Origin: Alteromonadaceae bacterium XY-R5
GTDB taxonomy: Bacteria; Pseudomonadota; Gammaproteobacteria; Enterobacterales; Alteromonadaceae
Assembly (NCBI GenBank): GCA_001660395.1
Contig: LXWE01000002.1
Location: 1,240,001-1,304,000, forward strand
Direction: 5' to 3'
Length of the DNA: 64,000 nucleotides
Under the pieces are notes generated by a model that saw only the letters and a program-made list of their open reading frames with translations, searched no databases and had not been told where the DNA came from. The first letter of the stretch is position 1. Every line of letters begins with the position of its first letter. This document shows positions 47,826-57,672 of this stretch, piece after piece. The translations under genes and the position numbers were made by a program.

Positions 47826-47852
47826 TTTTAAGGATCCCAACAGGATCCTTAT
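47826..47852 (-). terminator. Probable terminator at the end of pyrD
   Basis: Stem 47830-47837 with 47843-47850, five-base loop, with only a modest T-rich tail on the minus strand. The pyrD stop is inside the stem, so it may be a weak terminator. Confidence 0.55.
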
Positions 47853-48856
47853 AAGCCCTTTACGATCGTTTTGATCAAACCAGGCCCTAGATAAATCAAG
47901 GAGGAGTAAAGTTGAATCAACTGTGCACCGCCAGCTAAGCGCTGTTTTGCTGTGTCCGCACTGTAAATCCCGCCCACGCCAATCACAGGCATGGCCCCAT
48001 CCAGAGCCTTCACAAGCTTCTCACATACATCCTGACTTTTATCCGTCAGCACCGCTCCGCTTAAACCGCCAGCTTCATCACAATGGGGCAACCCCTGAAC
48101 CTTACTACGATCCAAGGTAGTGTTAGTGGCAATTACACCATCCATCTGACTTTTCGTCAGCGATGCCGCAATCGACTGAATTTCTTCATCCGTTAAGTCA
48201 GGGGCAATTTTCACCACGACAGGCACATATTTACCATGCTGCTGGGCGAGTTCTGCCTGACGGGCTTTCAGACCTGCCAACAAATTCTCAAGTGCATCGC
48301 CATACTGAAGATTACGCAGGCCCGGGGTGTTAGGTGACGAGATATTCACCGTAACATAACTGGCATGCGCATACACTTTGTCTAAGCAGATCAAATAATC
48401 ATCCAGGGCCTGTTCTTCCGGAGTTACTTTGTTTTTACCAATGTTAATACCCAGCACGCCTTGATAACTGCTTTGCTTGACCTGCTCTACCAGATAGTCG
48501 ACACCTTTATTGTTAAAACCCATGCGGTTGATGATTGCCTCAGCCTGTGGCAAACGGAACAAACGCGGTTTGTCATTACCTGCCTGTGGGCGCGGAGTGA
48601 CGGTACCAATCTCAATAAAGCCGAAGCCCATGGCAGCAAATGCGTCAATGCATTCGCCATTTTTATCCAATCCGGCTGCCAGTCCCAATGGGTTATCAAA
48701 GGTTAAGCCCATTACGTTTACCGGTTTACTGGGAAGTTGCTGACGGTAAACAGACGACAACAGATTATGCTGGGTGCGCTTTAACCAGGTCAGGGTGAAA
48801 TCGTGACTCCACTCGGCGTCCTGACGAAATAAAATTGGCTTCAACAATGAATACAT
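47849..48856 (-). CDS. pyrD: Dihydroorotate dehydrogenase (quinone), class 2
   Basis: A 335-residue flavoprotein of class 2 (membrane-associated, quinone-linked), with the N-terminal helix region before the barrel. Signatures: [44 protein letters not shown], and [14 protein letters not shown] with the catalytic serine, then the phosphate-binding [15 protein letters not shown]. It oxidises dihydroorotate to orotate in pyrimidine synthesis. ATG at 48856 is chosen over 48892 because the latter would lie in a terminator. Confidence 0.96.
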   Translation of the reverse strand: MYSLLKPILFRQDAEWSHDFTLTWLKRTQHNLLSSVYRQQLPSKPVNVMGLTFDNPLGLAAGLDKNGECIDAFAAMGFGFIEIGTVTPRPQAGNDKPRLFRLPQAEAIINRMGFNNKGVDYLVEQVKQSSYQGVLGINIGKNKVTPEEQALDDYLICLDKVYAHASYVTVNISSPNTPGLRNLQYGDALENLLAGLKARQAELAQQHGKYVPVVVKIAPDLTDEEIQSIAASLTKSQMDGVIATNTTLDRSKVQGLPHCDEAGGLSGAVLTDKSQDVCEKLVKALDGAMPVIGVGGIYSADTAKQRLAGGAQLIQLYSSLIYLGPGLIKTIVKGL

Positions 48857-48891
48857 CTTGGTCCCACTAACAAAAGTCATTTTTAGATACA

Positions 48892-48920
48892 AAAAAGCCC
48901 CGGTCTGACCGGGGCTTTAT
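48892..48920 (-). terminator. Intrinsic terminator of the NAD-GDH gene
   Basis: Stem 48894-48904 with 48908-48918, three-base loop, six Ts on the minus strand. Between the glutamate dehydrogenase stop and pyrD. Confidence 0.9.
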
Positions 48921-48935
48921 CACAATTACGCGGCG

Positions 48936-51900
48936 TTATTTGCTGCCGGCGTTAATGCTAAGTAGCATCAATTCGCGCAAGGCAACAGAGAACTTAGCAA
49001 ACTCGTGAATACTGCTGGTCTTGAATTCTGACATCATATGATACCAGCGTTGAAGCAGATTTTGATTGGTCTCGATCCAATTTTCCAAAATTTGTTCAGC
49101 ATCCTTCTCTTTTGGCAGGAAGTTCAGTAGTACTAAGGTCAGTGAACGTTGCTGCCAATCCAGCTCTTCGCGGTAAGATGCGCGGGCCAGAGCCTGCCAA
49201 TGGTTTGCCACTGACTGACGGTTGATTTGCTCCAGGAACCAATGCAGTTCCAGGCGCGCGCCCAGTTTGAAGTACAAACCCGCGACTGTTGCAAAACCAC
49301 GCTTGTCCAATGCTCCGACCTGAGCCAAATCCAGAACCGAGAACATATTGCTCAGCGATGCGACCTTATAGGCAATATCTTGCGGCACATTTTGCTCAAC
49401 CAGCTTCTCTGTGGCTTTATTCAGTTGTTTAAACTCATCAGCCACCAGGTAATCTTTCAGGTTGGCGCTAAGATCGTCGTAGCATGGTACGAAGCTATCC
49501 ACAGCAGCCTGAATCCCCATGCTCTTATCTCCGTGACGTAAATACCAACGGGTACCACGACGGATAGTGCGACGAATGTTAGCCAGCATGGATAACTGCA
49601 CTTGAGCAGATACTTTATTGTCCAGCTCTTCAATGCTTTCCCATACTTCACCCAAGCGGTAAATGCCTTTTACAACCGAATAGGCGTGTGCGATTTCTTC
49701 CACCGTTGCGCCGGTTTCTTCTTCCAGACGGAACACGAAGTTCATGCCCATATCGTTAACCATGTTGTTAGCTAACTTTGTTGCAATGATCTCGCCACGC
49801 AGGGGATGCTGTTGCATCTGAGGCGCAAATTTATCGCGCAGAACCTGGGGGAAGGCTTCGACTAATAATTTGCCATGAAACACATCATCCGTAATTGCTG
49901 GAATGTTCAGGGTCTCTTTTAGCTCCATTTTGCCGTAGGCGGTTAATACCGACAGCTCTGGTCGCGTTAGCCCCTTTCCTGCCGCCAAACGCTCTGAAAT
50001 TTCATCATCAGAAGGAATAAACTCCAATTCGCGATTCAGACGACCGTCTTTTTCAAGCCCGTGAATAAAGCGTAAATGTTCTTTCAGCAACTCTGCACCA
50101 CTGTGTTCAGTGATAGAGATAGACTGTGTCTGACGGTAGCAATCCTGGATCACCAACTCACCTACATCGTCAGTCATATCATAAAGTAACTTATTACGCT
50201 GTTTCACTGTCATGTCACCGGCATTTACCAGCGCATTTAACAGGATCTTGATGTTTACTTCGTTATCTGAACAATCTACGCCGCCCACGTTATCGATAAA
50301 GTCGGTGTTCACACGGCCGCCATTAGCCGCAAACTCAACCCGGCCAAGCTGCGTCAGCCCCAGGTTGCCACCTTCACCAATAATTTTGGCCTGAATGTCT
50401 TTACCATTCACGCGCAATGCATCATTAGCACGATCACCTACATCAGCATGGGTTTCTTTGCTGCCTTTTACGTAAGTGCCAATACCGCCGTTCCAAATCA
50501 GATCTACTGGCATTTTCAAAATGTTGTGGATCAGTTCTGTTGGGGTCATGCTTTGCTGACGCGTGCCCAGAACACGCTTCATTTCTGGTGTTAGCTTAAT
50601 TGACTTAGCGCTGCGATTGAAAATACCACCGCCTTTAGAAATCAATTTGCTGTCGTAATCTTCCCAGCTCAGTGACGGATTCTCGAACAAACGCTTGCGC
50701 TCGACATAAGAACTCGCCGCATCAGGCTCTGGGTCAAAGAAAATGTGCAGGTGGTTAAAAGCGGCTACCAGACGAGTATGTTCTGATAACAGCATACCGT
50801 TACCAAATACGTCACCAGCCATGTCACCGATACCGACACAGGTGAAATCGGTGGTTTGACAATCGATACCCATTTCACGGAAATGACGTTTTACCGATTC
50901 CCAGCCACCACGTGCGGTAATGCCCATGCCTTTGTGGTCATAACCAACGCTACCGCCAGATGCAAAGGCATCGCCAAGCCAGAAGTTATATTCTTCCGAA
51001 ATACTGTTAGCGATATCGGAGAAGGTCGCAGTACCTTTGTCTGCTGCAACAACCAAGTACGGGTCATCTTCATCGTGACGAACCACGTTCTCCGGGTTCA
51101 CAATTTTGCCATCAACGATGTTATCTGTGATATCCAGCAAACTACGGATAAAGATACGGTAACACGCCTGACCTTCTTCCTGAATGGCCTGACGTCCCTG
51201 CCCCACAGGCAGGTTTTTACACACGAATCCTCCTTTGGCACCAACAGGAACAATGACGGTGTTCTTCACCTGCTGCGCTTTAACCAGACCCAGTACCTCA
51301 GTACGGAAATCTTCCTGACGATCAGACCAGCGCAAACCACCACGTGCGACTTTTCCGCCACGTAAATGGACACCTTCGATTCTTGGAGAATAGACAAAGA
51401 TTTCAAACTTCGGCAGTGGCAGAGGCATTTCCGGGATCATTTCCGGCAACACCTTAAAGGACACATATGCTTTGTCTTTGCCCTGGGCATTTGGCTGATA
51501 GAAGTTGGTACGAAGCGTTGCCTGGATCATATCCACATAACGACGAATAATACGGTCATCATCCAGATTCGAGACAGTATCTAACTCAGTATTAATCTCT
51601 TCCAGCAGGGTTTGCTCTTTCTTCTCACTACGCTTCACTTTTGGATTGAAACGCAGGTCAAACAAAGCAACCAGCTTGGCTGCGATATGCGGATAATTGG
51701 CCAGCGTATTGGCGATGTAATCTTTACTGAAAGAGCTACCGGTTTGACGCATATATTTGGCAAATGCACGCAATATGGTCACCATACGGCCGGTTAAACC
51801 AGCGCCTAGTACCAGGCGATTAAAGGCATCGTCTTCCAGTTCATTATGCCAAACGTTCGAAAACGCCTCCTGGAACAGCTCCTGAGCCTTTTCCATTTCC

Positions 51901-53774
51901 AGATCATCACTACGGTTATGCAGCATGGAGAAGTCCATGATCCAGTTCATGCCTTCCGTAGTGTTCACTTTGTACGGACTTTCATCGATTACCCGCAAGC
52001 CAAAGTTTTCTAACATCGGCAACACGGCAGACAGGTGAATCGGCTCATTTTTGTGGAACAGCTTCAGCTTAACCGCTTTGCTTCCCGGCGCTTCTTCCTG
52101 AGGTCGGTAGAACAGCATATCCAAATCATGCTCTTCATCCAGCAGTTCCAGTTTTTCGATATCGACCAGGGCCGCACTTGGCAGGTTATTTTCTTTATAG
52201 CTGCGAGAAAAAGCATTCTCATACTTCTTCTCCAGGGCTTTACCTGACGCTTCCCCATGGTTCATGCGGATAGCAGCTACCAGCTTGTCATTCCAGCTCT
52301 TGGTTAGCTCAATCACGTTATCTTCAATTTCTTTCACATTGATATCCGCATTGTTGTCTTTAACTTTGGCGATGTAGTGCGTTCTGGCATACACAGACTC
52401 TGAGAAATAGGTGGTGAATTCCACTTCATCTTCTGTGTTCAGTGAACGTTTCAACAAAGCCTGCGTGTCTTTACGCAACTGCGTGTTGTACAGCTCTCTT
52501 GGTACATACACCATGCAGGATACAAAACGACCAAATGCATCTTTACGCACAAACATACGGGTAATGCCGCGTTCCTGCATTTGGAAGACACCCATGGCGA
52601 TCTGGCCCAGTTCTTCTTCAGTTGCCTGCACCAGTTCGTCTCTGGGGTAAGTTTCCAGAATATTCAGCAATGCTTTGTGCGCATGTGAGCCTTTTTCAAA
52701 TCCAGTGCCCTCACAGATACGGTTCAGTTTACCTTTCAAAATCGGTAACTGGCTGGCACTGCTGGTATACAAAGATGCCGCATACAAACCAATGAATCTG
52801 TCTTCACCAACAACATTGCCTTTTTCATCAAAGCGTTTGATGCCCACATAATCCAGGTAAGCCGGACGGTGTACTCGCGCACGACTGTTGGTTTTGGTCA
52901 GCAATAATGGGTTATGGCCCAAAGCTTCTTTGCGGGCACTGGCAGCCATGCGAGAAATCAGACGGTCGCGATCACTGATGGAGTTTTTCATTAACCCCAG
53001 GCTGGTGTCATTTTTAGGAACCCAACGATGGTCCCCTTCAATGGCAACCACGTCGTAACTCCGAAAGCCCATAAGGGTAAAATTACCGTCGGCCATCCAG
53101 TTCAGAAAGGTTTTGCATTCTTCTCTGGCTTCTTTACTGATCGGTGATGGTTGCTTGTCGAATTTAGCGACGATATCTAACAGACGACCGCGCATAGGTT
53201 CCCAGTCGTTTACCGCCAGGGAAACTTCATCCACCACAGATAGGATTTCTTTACACAGGGCATCGAGGGCCTTTTTGCTGGTCTGACGGTCGATTTCAAT
53301 AAAGAAAATGGTTTCTTTATGCACGTCTTTACGCTTGCTGTTGTTCTCAGCAAATTCCACTAAACGATGGTCGCTGTCGCGTTTAAGAGAAATTGGGCTA
53401 TGCAGCAATAAGTGCGCGGTGATCCCCAGACGATTCAACACCATACGAATTGAATCAACCAGGAATGGCATGTCTTTTAAGGTAATTTCAACGATTGTGT
53501 GTGGAGATTGCCAGCCGTGTTTAGCAATCTCTGGATTGAACACGCGGATAGCCGGCGTGCCCGCGTCAAACAACACAAATTCATTCCATAAACTCAGTGT
53601 AGCGCCGTAAAGATCACTATCACTGCGGTTTTCCAAATCCTCGTTGGAGATGTTCTTAAACAGGATACGAGAGAACTGTTCAACCAGACTAGCTTGTTTT
53701 GGATCGACCTTTTTTTTGATTAATTGATAAACATTTTCAAGCAATACGGAGTGTTGGCTCGTGGCAACGGTCAT
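48936..53774 (-). CDS. gdhB: NAD-dependent glutamate dehydrogenase, large (GDH-180) class
   Basis: A 1612-residue protein, the length of the large bacterial NAD-GDH class. The N-terminal half (about 1-700) has ACT-like regulatory parts; the catalytic domain is central (about 780-1150), with GGKVARGGLRWSDR, VKNTVIVPVGAKGGFVCK (catalytic Lys) and a Rossmann part (GIGDMAGDVFGNGML). The C-terminal part is helical. It oxidises glutamate to 2-oxoglutarate, a catabolic role. ATG at 53774 with AGGTACACT. Long minus-strand gene with its own terminator; a candidate promoter lies at 53863-53892. Inserted between pyrD and pepN in the otherwise conserved order. Confidence 0.95.
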   Translation of the reverse strand: MTVATSQHSVLLENVYQLIKKKVDPKQASLVEQFSRILFKNISNEDLENRSDSDLYGATLSLWNEFVLFDAGTPAIRVFNPEIAKHGWQSPHTIVEITLKDMPFLVDSIRMVLNRLGITAHLLLHSPISLKRDSDHRLVEFAENNSKRKDVHKETIFFIEIDRQTSKKALDALCKEILSVVDEVSLAVNDWEPMRGRLLDIVAKFDKQPSPISKEAREECKTFLNWMADGNFTLMGFRSYDVVAIEGDHRWVPKNDTSLGLMKNSISDRDRLISRMAASARKEALGHNPLLLTKTNSRARVHRPAYLDYVGIKRFDEKGNVVGEDRFIGLYAASLYTSSASQLPILKGKLNRICEGTGFEKGSHAHKALLNILETYPRDELVQATEEELGQIAMGVFQMQERGITRMFVRKDAFGRFVSCMVYVPRELYNTQLRKDTQALLKRSLNTEDEVEFTTYFSESVYARTHYIAKVKDNNADINVKEIEDNVIELTKSWNDKLVAAIRMNHGEASGKALEKKYENAFSRSYKENNLPSAALVDIEKLELLDEEHDLDMLFYRPQEEAPGSKAVKLKLFHKNEPIHLSAVLPMLENFGLRVIDESPYKVNTTEGMNWIMDFSMLHNRSDDLEMEKAQELFQEAFSNVWHNELEDDAFNRLVLGAGLTGRMVTILRAFAKYMRQTGSSFSKDYIANTLANYPHIAAKLVALFDLRFNPKVKRSEKKEQTLLEEINTELDTVSNLDDDRIIRRYVDMIQATLRTNFYQPNAQGKDKAYVSFKVLPEMIPEMPLPLPKFEIFVYSPRIEGVHLRGGKVARGGLRWSDRQEDFRTEVLGLVKAQQVKNTVIVPVGAKGGFVCKNLPVGQGRQAIQEEGQACYRIFIRSLLDITDNIVDGKIVNPENVVRHDEDDPYLVVAADKGTATFSDIANSISEEYNFWLGDAFASGGSVGYDHKGMGITARGGWESVKRHFREMGIDCQTTDFTCVGIGDMAGDVFGNGMLLSEHTRLVAAFNHLHIFFDPEPDAASSYVERKRLFENPSLSWEDYDSKLISKGGGIFNRSAKSIKLTPEMKRVLGTRQQSMTPTELIHNILKMPVDLIWNGGIGTYVKGSKETHADVGDRANDALRVNGKDIQAKIIGEGGNLGLTQLGRVEFAANGGRVNTDFIDNVGGVDCSDNEVNIKILLNALVNAGDMTVKQRNKLLYDMTDDVGELVIQDCYRQTQSISITEHSGAELLKEHLRFIHGLEKDGRLNRELEFIPSDDEISERLAAGKGLTRPELSVLTAYGKMELKETLNIPAITDDVFHGKLLVEAFPQVLRDKFAPQMQQHPLRGEIIATKLANNMVNDMGMNFVFRLEEETGATVEEIAHAYSVVKGIYRLGEVWESIEELDNKVSAQVQLSMLANIRRTIRRGTRWYLRHGDKSMGIQAAVDSFVPCYDDLSANLKDYLVADEFKQLNKATEKLVEQNVPQDIAYKVASLSNMFSVLDLAQVGALDKRGFATVAGLYFKLGARLELHWFLEQINRQSVANHWQALARASYREELDWQQRSLTLVLLNFLPKEKDAEQILENWIETNQNLLQRWYHMMSEFKTSSIHEFAKFSVALRELMLLSINAGSK

Positions 53775-54313
53775 AGTGTACCTAATGTTAATTGCAGGGT
53801 TATGGAGCTTGGAATCTCTAAATGTTAGCCAAAAGACTGGTTTGATTACAGTTTCCGGCTTACGTATAGGGTATTTTCTCTAATAATCACAACGGAGAAA
53901 AGGGGTGAGTTAACGACTTTTTAACAAAACGAATCGTTATTCCCTGAATTCGAAAATTTAAAGACAAATAGCCTTTTTTTATGCATAAACGTGCACAGTT
54001 TGCCTAGGCTATTCAAAAAAATTTTTGTCATTTTCATCTAAAATCCCCTTCGCGTAGATAAACTGTGGACTTAACGTTACAAATTCAAGGTCAGATGAAA
54101 AATAAAGAGAGGTTGACTGCTTATTAAGTAGACACTGGGATTCAGAATAGCCGCAATCTCGCTGTTTAAATTCTGGCCTCCCGTTTTAAACCTACCCCAA
54201 AGTAGCCAATAATACACGCCTACCTGCCCAGGCGGGTGTTTTGTATCAGATTGATGACTTCACATTAAAAACAAAGGCCGCTTACGCGGCCTTTGTCACT
54301 TAATCAAACTTCC
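53775..54313. other. Intergenic region upstream of NAD-GDH
   Basis: These 539 bases have no gene. On the minus strand, TTGTGA (53887-53892) and TATACG (53863-53868), 18 bases apart, could be the promoter. An imperfect plus-strand hairpin with a T-run at 54213-54245 could be a terminator of an unseen plus-strand transcript. The terminator of the RND gene is at 54271-54296. Confidence 0.4.
54268..54297 (-). terminator. Intrinsic terminator of the DUF1302/RND operon
   Basis: Perfect 11-bp stem (54271-54281 with 54286-54296), four-base loop, T-run on the minus strand. Just after the RND gene stop. Confidence 0.88.
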
Positions 54314-56629
54314 CTATCGCTGCTTACGCCAAAATACGCTCGCCAATGCAGGCAAAATAATGATGGCTCCCAGCATGTTCACAACAAACATGAAGGTTAA
54401 CAAAATCCCCATATCCATCTGGAACTTGAGACTGGAGAATACCCAGGTACTGACGCCGACAGCCAGGGTAATACCGGTGAAGAGTACCGCACTACCCCGC
54501 TCTTTAAGCGCCTCGAAATACGCCTGACGCACGGGCATGCCGTCTTTCAGACGCAGACTCATGGTCGAAAGAATATAGATACCATAATCCACGCCAATCC
54601 CAACCCCAAGCGCAATAACAGGCAAGGTAGACACCGTTAAGCCTATTTGTAGCAGCGTCATCAGTGCCTGGGCAAGAATAGAGACCACGTACAATGGAAT
54701 CACCACAGCAAGTGTCGCTTTGACCGAGCGGAAACTGAGCAAACATAACACAATCACTGCGCCAAATACGTACAACATCATAGGTGTTTGTGCTGCTGAT
54801 ACGGCTTCGTTCGTTGCTGCCATGACTCCTACAGGTCCGGATGCTAGCAGGAAGTGCAGATTTTCGGTTTCATATTCAGGTTGCAGCTTCTTCACTTCGG
54901 CGACAACACGCTCAATAGTTTCCGCTTTGTGATCCTGCATAAACAGAATAATCGGCATGACTGAACAATCGCCATTGCGCAAACCGGATGAGGTTTCAAT
55001 GCGGGAAATCGCCTGGACCATGGTCTGCTGATTGCGCGGTAACACGCGCCACTTAGGATTTCCCTCGTTGTAACCTGCATTGACCAGTTTTGCCACAGAC
55101 GCCAGACTGACCGCAGACTGCACTCCAGGCACGTTTTCCAGCTTCCACTGGAACTCGTCGATGGTTTTCATGACATCATAAGACGTACAGGCATCCGGAG
55201 AGGCTTCAACCAATACCGACATGTAGTCTACACTGATGGCATATTTATCGGTGATCAGGAACGTATCCTGATTATAACGGGAGTCTTCATGCAGCGACGG
55301 CGCGCCTGCATGCAAATCTCCAATTTTCATCTGCTGTGATTGCATCCAGCCAAGTACAAACAGCACACCTGTGACAAACAGAATAATCACGGCGACTTTC
55401 GGGCTTGAACAGTGTGCGATGTAGTCCCAAAATCTATCTGAGCGACCTTCTTTATTTGAAAACTTGGCTTTGTACTTTTCATCCAGCTTCAGATAAGACA
55501 TTGCCACCGGCAACAAAATCAGATTCGTCAGAATAATAACTGCAACACCCATACTGGCAGTGATAGCCAGTTCACGGATGATACCGATATCGATGACCAG
55601 CAGCGTCATAAAACCAACCGTGTCGGACAACAGGGCAACACCACCTGGAATTAACAGGTTTCTGAAGGCCTGCTGGGCGGCTTCTTTAACCGATTTACCC
55701 GAAACGACTTCTTTCCCCATCGCATTGATCATTTGCACACCATGGCTCACACCAATGGCAAAAACCAGGAAGGGTACCAGTATCGACATAGGGTCCATAC
55801 CAAATCCGAACACAGTGAGCAGACCCAACTGCCAAATCACCGCGATAACGGAACACATAATTGGCAATACCGTCAGGCTAATCGCTTTAGAGAAGAAATA
55901 CACCATGATAGCGGTGATAACGATAGCAATTGCAAAGAACATCAAGACATCTTTGGCACCATTTGCAACATCACCAATCATTTTGGCAAAGCCAATAATA
56001 TGGATGCTGGTATGCTCATTCTCGTACTTGCCACGCAACTGCGTTTCCAGTTTATCGGCTAAGGCCAGCACATCCAGCGGCTGACCCGTTTGCGGGTCAA
56101 GATCTAGCAGTTGCGCCGTGACCATTGCACACTGAAAATCATCCGAGACCATGCGTCCAACGATGCCCGCTTTATCAATATTGGAGGCGACCGCTTGTAA
56201 GGCCTGAGGATTAGATGAATTGAAATTCGCCGGAATAACCGGACCTCCGGAAAATCCTCCTTCCACAATTTCGGTAAAACGTGTAGACGGAGAAAACAGC
56301 GATTTCACCAGAGAACGATCAACACCATTAATGAAAAACAACTGATCATGCACGTCTTTTAAGGTGTCGAAGAACGTCTGGTTAAAGATATTTCCGGATT
56401 TATCGCACACCGACACCAGAATGTTATTTGCACCGCCGAAATCTTTGCGGTGCTTAATATAATTTTGCATGTAGGCGTGATTAAGCGGTATGTTTTTGGT
56501 AAACCCCGCGTCGAGCTTGAGCATGGTTGCCTGCCACATCAAAAACACAGTGGCAAGTGCAAATAAAGCCAGTACCGCCGCTCGATGACGGAACACCAGC
56601 TTTTCACAAACGTTAATGAAGCTTGTCAT
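54314..56629 (-). CDS. RND/MMPL-family exporter
   Basis: A 771-residue inner-membrane protein with about twelve transmembrane segments and two large periplasmic loops (about 45-220 and 430-610), the size of MMPL/HpnN-type RND proteins rather than tripartite drug pumps of about 1040 residues. ILVPFLVFAIGVSHGVQMINA and VIALGVGIGVDYGIYILS are the sterol-sensing-like helices with the charged relay. It likely moves a lipid or sterol-like compound. ATG at 56629. The downstream end of a four-gene run with DUF1302, DUF1329 and Ycf48-like proteins. Confidence 0.88.
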   Translation of the reverse strand: MTSFINVCEKLVFRHRAAVLALFALATVFLMWQATMLKLDAGFTKNIPLNHAYMQNYIKHRKDFGGANNILVSVCDKSGNIFNQTFFDTLKDVHDQLFFINGVDRSLVKSLFSPSTRFTEIVEGGFSGGPVIPANFNSSNPQALQAVASNIDKAGIVGRMVSDDFQCAMVTAQLLDLDPQTGQPLDVLALADKLETQLRGKYENEHTSIHIIGFAKMIGDVANGAKDVLMFFAIAIVITAIMVYFFSKAISLTVLPIMCSVIAVIWQLGLLTVFGFGMDPMSILVPFLVFAIGVSHGVQMINAMGKEVVSGKSVKEAAQQAFRNLLIPGGVALLSDTVGFMTLLVIDIGIIRELAITASMGVAVIILTNLILLPVAMSYLKLDEKYKAKFSNKEGRSDRFWDYIAHCSSPKVAVIILFVTGVLFVLGWMQSQQMKIGDLHAGAPSLHEDSRYNQDTFLITDKYAISVDYMSVLVEASPDACTSYDVMKTIDEFQWKLENVPGVQSAVSLASVAKLVNAGYNEGNPKWRVLPRNQQTMVQAISRIETSSGLRNGDCSVMPIILFMQDHKAETIERVVAEVKKLQPEYETENLHFLLASGPVGVMAATNEAVSAAQTPMMLYVFGAVIVLCLLSFRSVKATLAVVIPLYVVSILAQALMTLLQIGLTVSTLPVIALGVGIGVDYGIYILSTMSLRLKDGMPVRQAYFEALKERGSAVLFTGITLAVGVSTWVFSSLKFQMDMGILLTFMFVVNMLGAIIILPALASVFWRKQR

Positions 56630-56647
56630 GACAGAGTATGTTCCCAA

Positions 56648-57622
56648 TTAGAATTGTTTTATTCCTGTTGCTGTCACAGCCAGCAATCGTCCGTTCACCG
56701 ACACGCCATCAACAATGGCTTTGCCATCCTTTTCCTGTGACGCGGTAACTTTATCACCCTGAATTGTGACTATCATGCCATTATTACCAACGGCCAACGT
56801 CTCTGTACTGGACAGCGGAACAATCGAATTTAACGATGCCTGCGTTCCACTCTCGATTTCCTGCCAGGTTTGTCCGTCTAGCCGGAACAAATGGCCACGC
56901 AGTCCGGCAGCATACACCTGACCGTCTTCTGCTTTGCGCACATCAAAGAAGGAACCATTATAATCAATCTCCATTCTTTGCCAGCTTTTGCCCAGATCAT
57001 CACTGTAAGCAAGTAATCCGGCTTCGCCTGCCAAATACAAACGTGAACCGTCAAACGAAAGTCGATTCAAGTGGGGCAGCATTCCGGCGATGGCTTCTTC
57101 GTAATAATCCGGATCCTGCGCCTTAATATCCTCAAGGTATTCCCGGTCTTCTGCCATTAAAAATTCTGGATGTAGTTCCTTCTGCCAATGCTCACCACCG
57201 TCTTCGGTACGGAAATAATTCCCATAAGCACCTACGGCGATTCCCTGCATTGCATTAACGAAGAGAACATCCATCAACGGCTGTTCAAGTTCAGGTAAGT
57301 ACTGTTGAACCTGCCAGTGATGGCCACTATCCGCAGTATGTAAAATGATGCTGTCATGACCCACAGCCCAGCCTTGCTGGTCAATAAAGGTCACTGCCGT
57401 TAACGTGGCTGTGGTTGGCACCTCAGCCTGTTGCCAGTTATCACCATTGACCGACAATAAAATATGTCCGCGTTCTCCCACGGCAACCAGTCCGCTATCT
57501 GCCCGTACCACATCCAAAAGCAATGACTTGGCTGCGAGTGGTGCCTGATAGGCAGAAGGTGCAGCATATACATTGGCAGATAACAACAACGCGGATATGT
57601 AATGTAAATAGCGTTTTTTCAT
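56648..57622 (-). CDS. Ycf48/BNR-like exported beta-propeller
   Basis: A 324-residue exported protein: signal peptide 1-20 (cleaved after VYA), then about seven propeller blades with the repeated W-x-x-V-x-x-D/G-x-x-G motif (QQGWAVGHDSIILHTADSG, AMQGIAVGAYGNYFRTEDGG, RLYLAGEAGLLAYSDDLG). Similar to Ycf48/Hcf136-type assembly factors, found in bacteria mainly beside RND/DUF1302/DUF1329 genes. Role unknown, perhaps as a periplasmic partner of the RND protein. It is separated from DUF1329 by a terminator-like hairpin. Confidence 0.85.
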   Translation of the reverse strand: MKKRYLHYISALLLSANVYAAPSAYQAPLAAKSLLLDVVRADSGLVAVGERGHILLSVNGDNWQQAEVPTTATLTAVTFIDQQGWAVGHDSIILHTADSGHHWQVQQYLPELEQPLMDVLFVNAMQGIAVGAYGNYFRTEDGGEHWQKELHPEFLMAEDREYLEDIKAQDPDYYEEAIAGMLPHLNRLSFDGSRLYLAGEAGLLAYSDDLGKSWQRMEIDYNGSFFDVRKAEDGQVYAAGLRGHLFRLDGQTWQEIESGTQASLNSIVPLSSTETLAVGNNGMIVTIQGDKVTASQEKDGKAIVDGVSVNGRLLAVTATGIKQF

Positions 57623-57633
57623 AATCTTCCCAG

Positions 57634-57668
57634 TAAAAAAAACGGCTGGCAGATGCCAACCGTTTTAT
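57634..57668 (-). terminator. Hairpin with T-tract inside the operon (attenuator)
   Basis: On the minus strand a 13-pair stem (57639-57651 with 57654-57666, one G-U pair) is followed by a run of eight Ts. It sits between DUF1329 and the Ycf48-like gene and may reduce transcription of the two downstream genes. Confidence 0.7.
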
Positions 57669-57672
57669 CCGA

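Noticed and set aside
50856-51365. 169-codon ORF antisense to the NAD-GDH gene.
   Set aside because: It is a shadow of the long catalytic frame; no RBS and no known family.
54213-54245. Plus-strand hairpin with T-run in the gap left of the RND gene.
   Set aside because: The stem has a bulge and no plus-strand gene precedes it; a small RNA cannot be excluded but is not supported.
55560-56084. 174-codon ORF antisense to the RND gene.
   Set aside because: Low-complexity Ile/Thr-rich shadow of membrane segments in the opposite frame.
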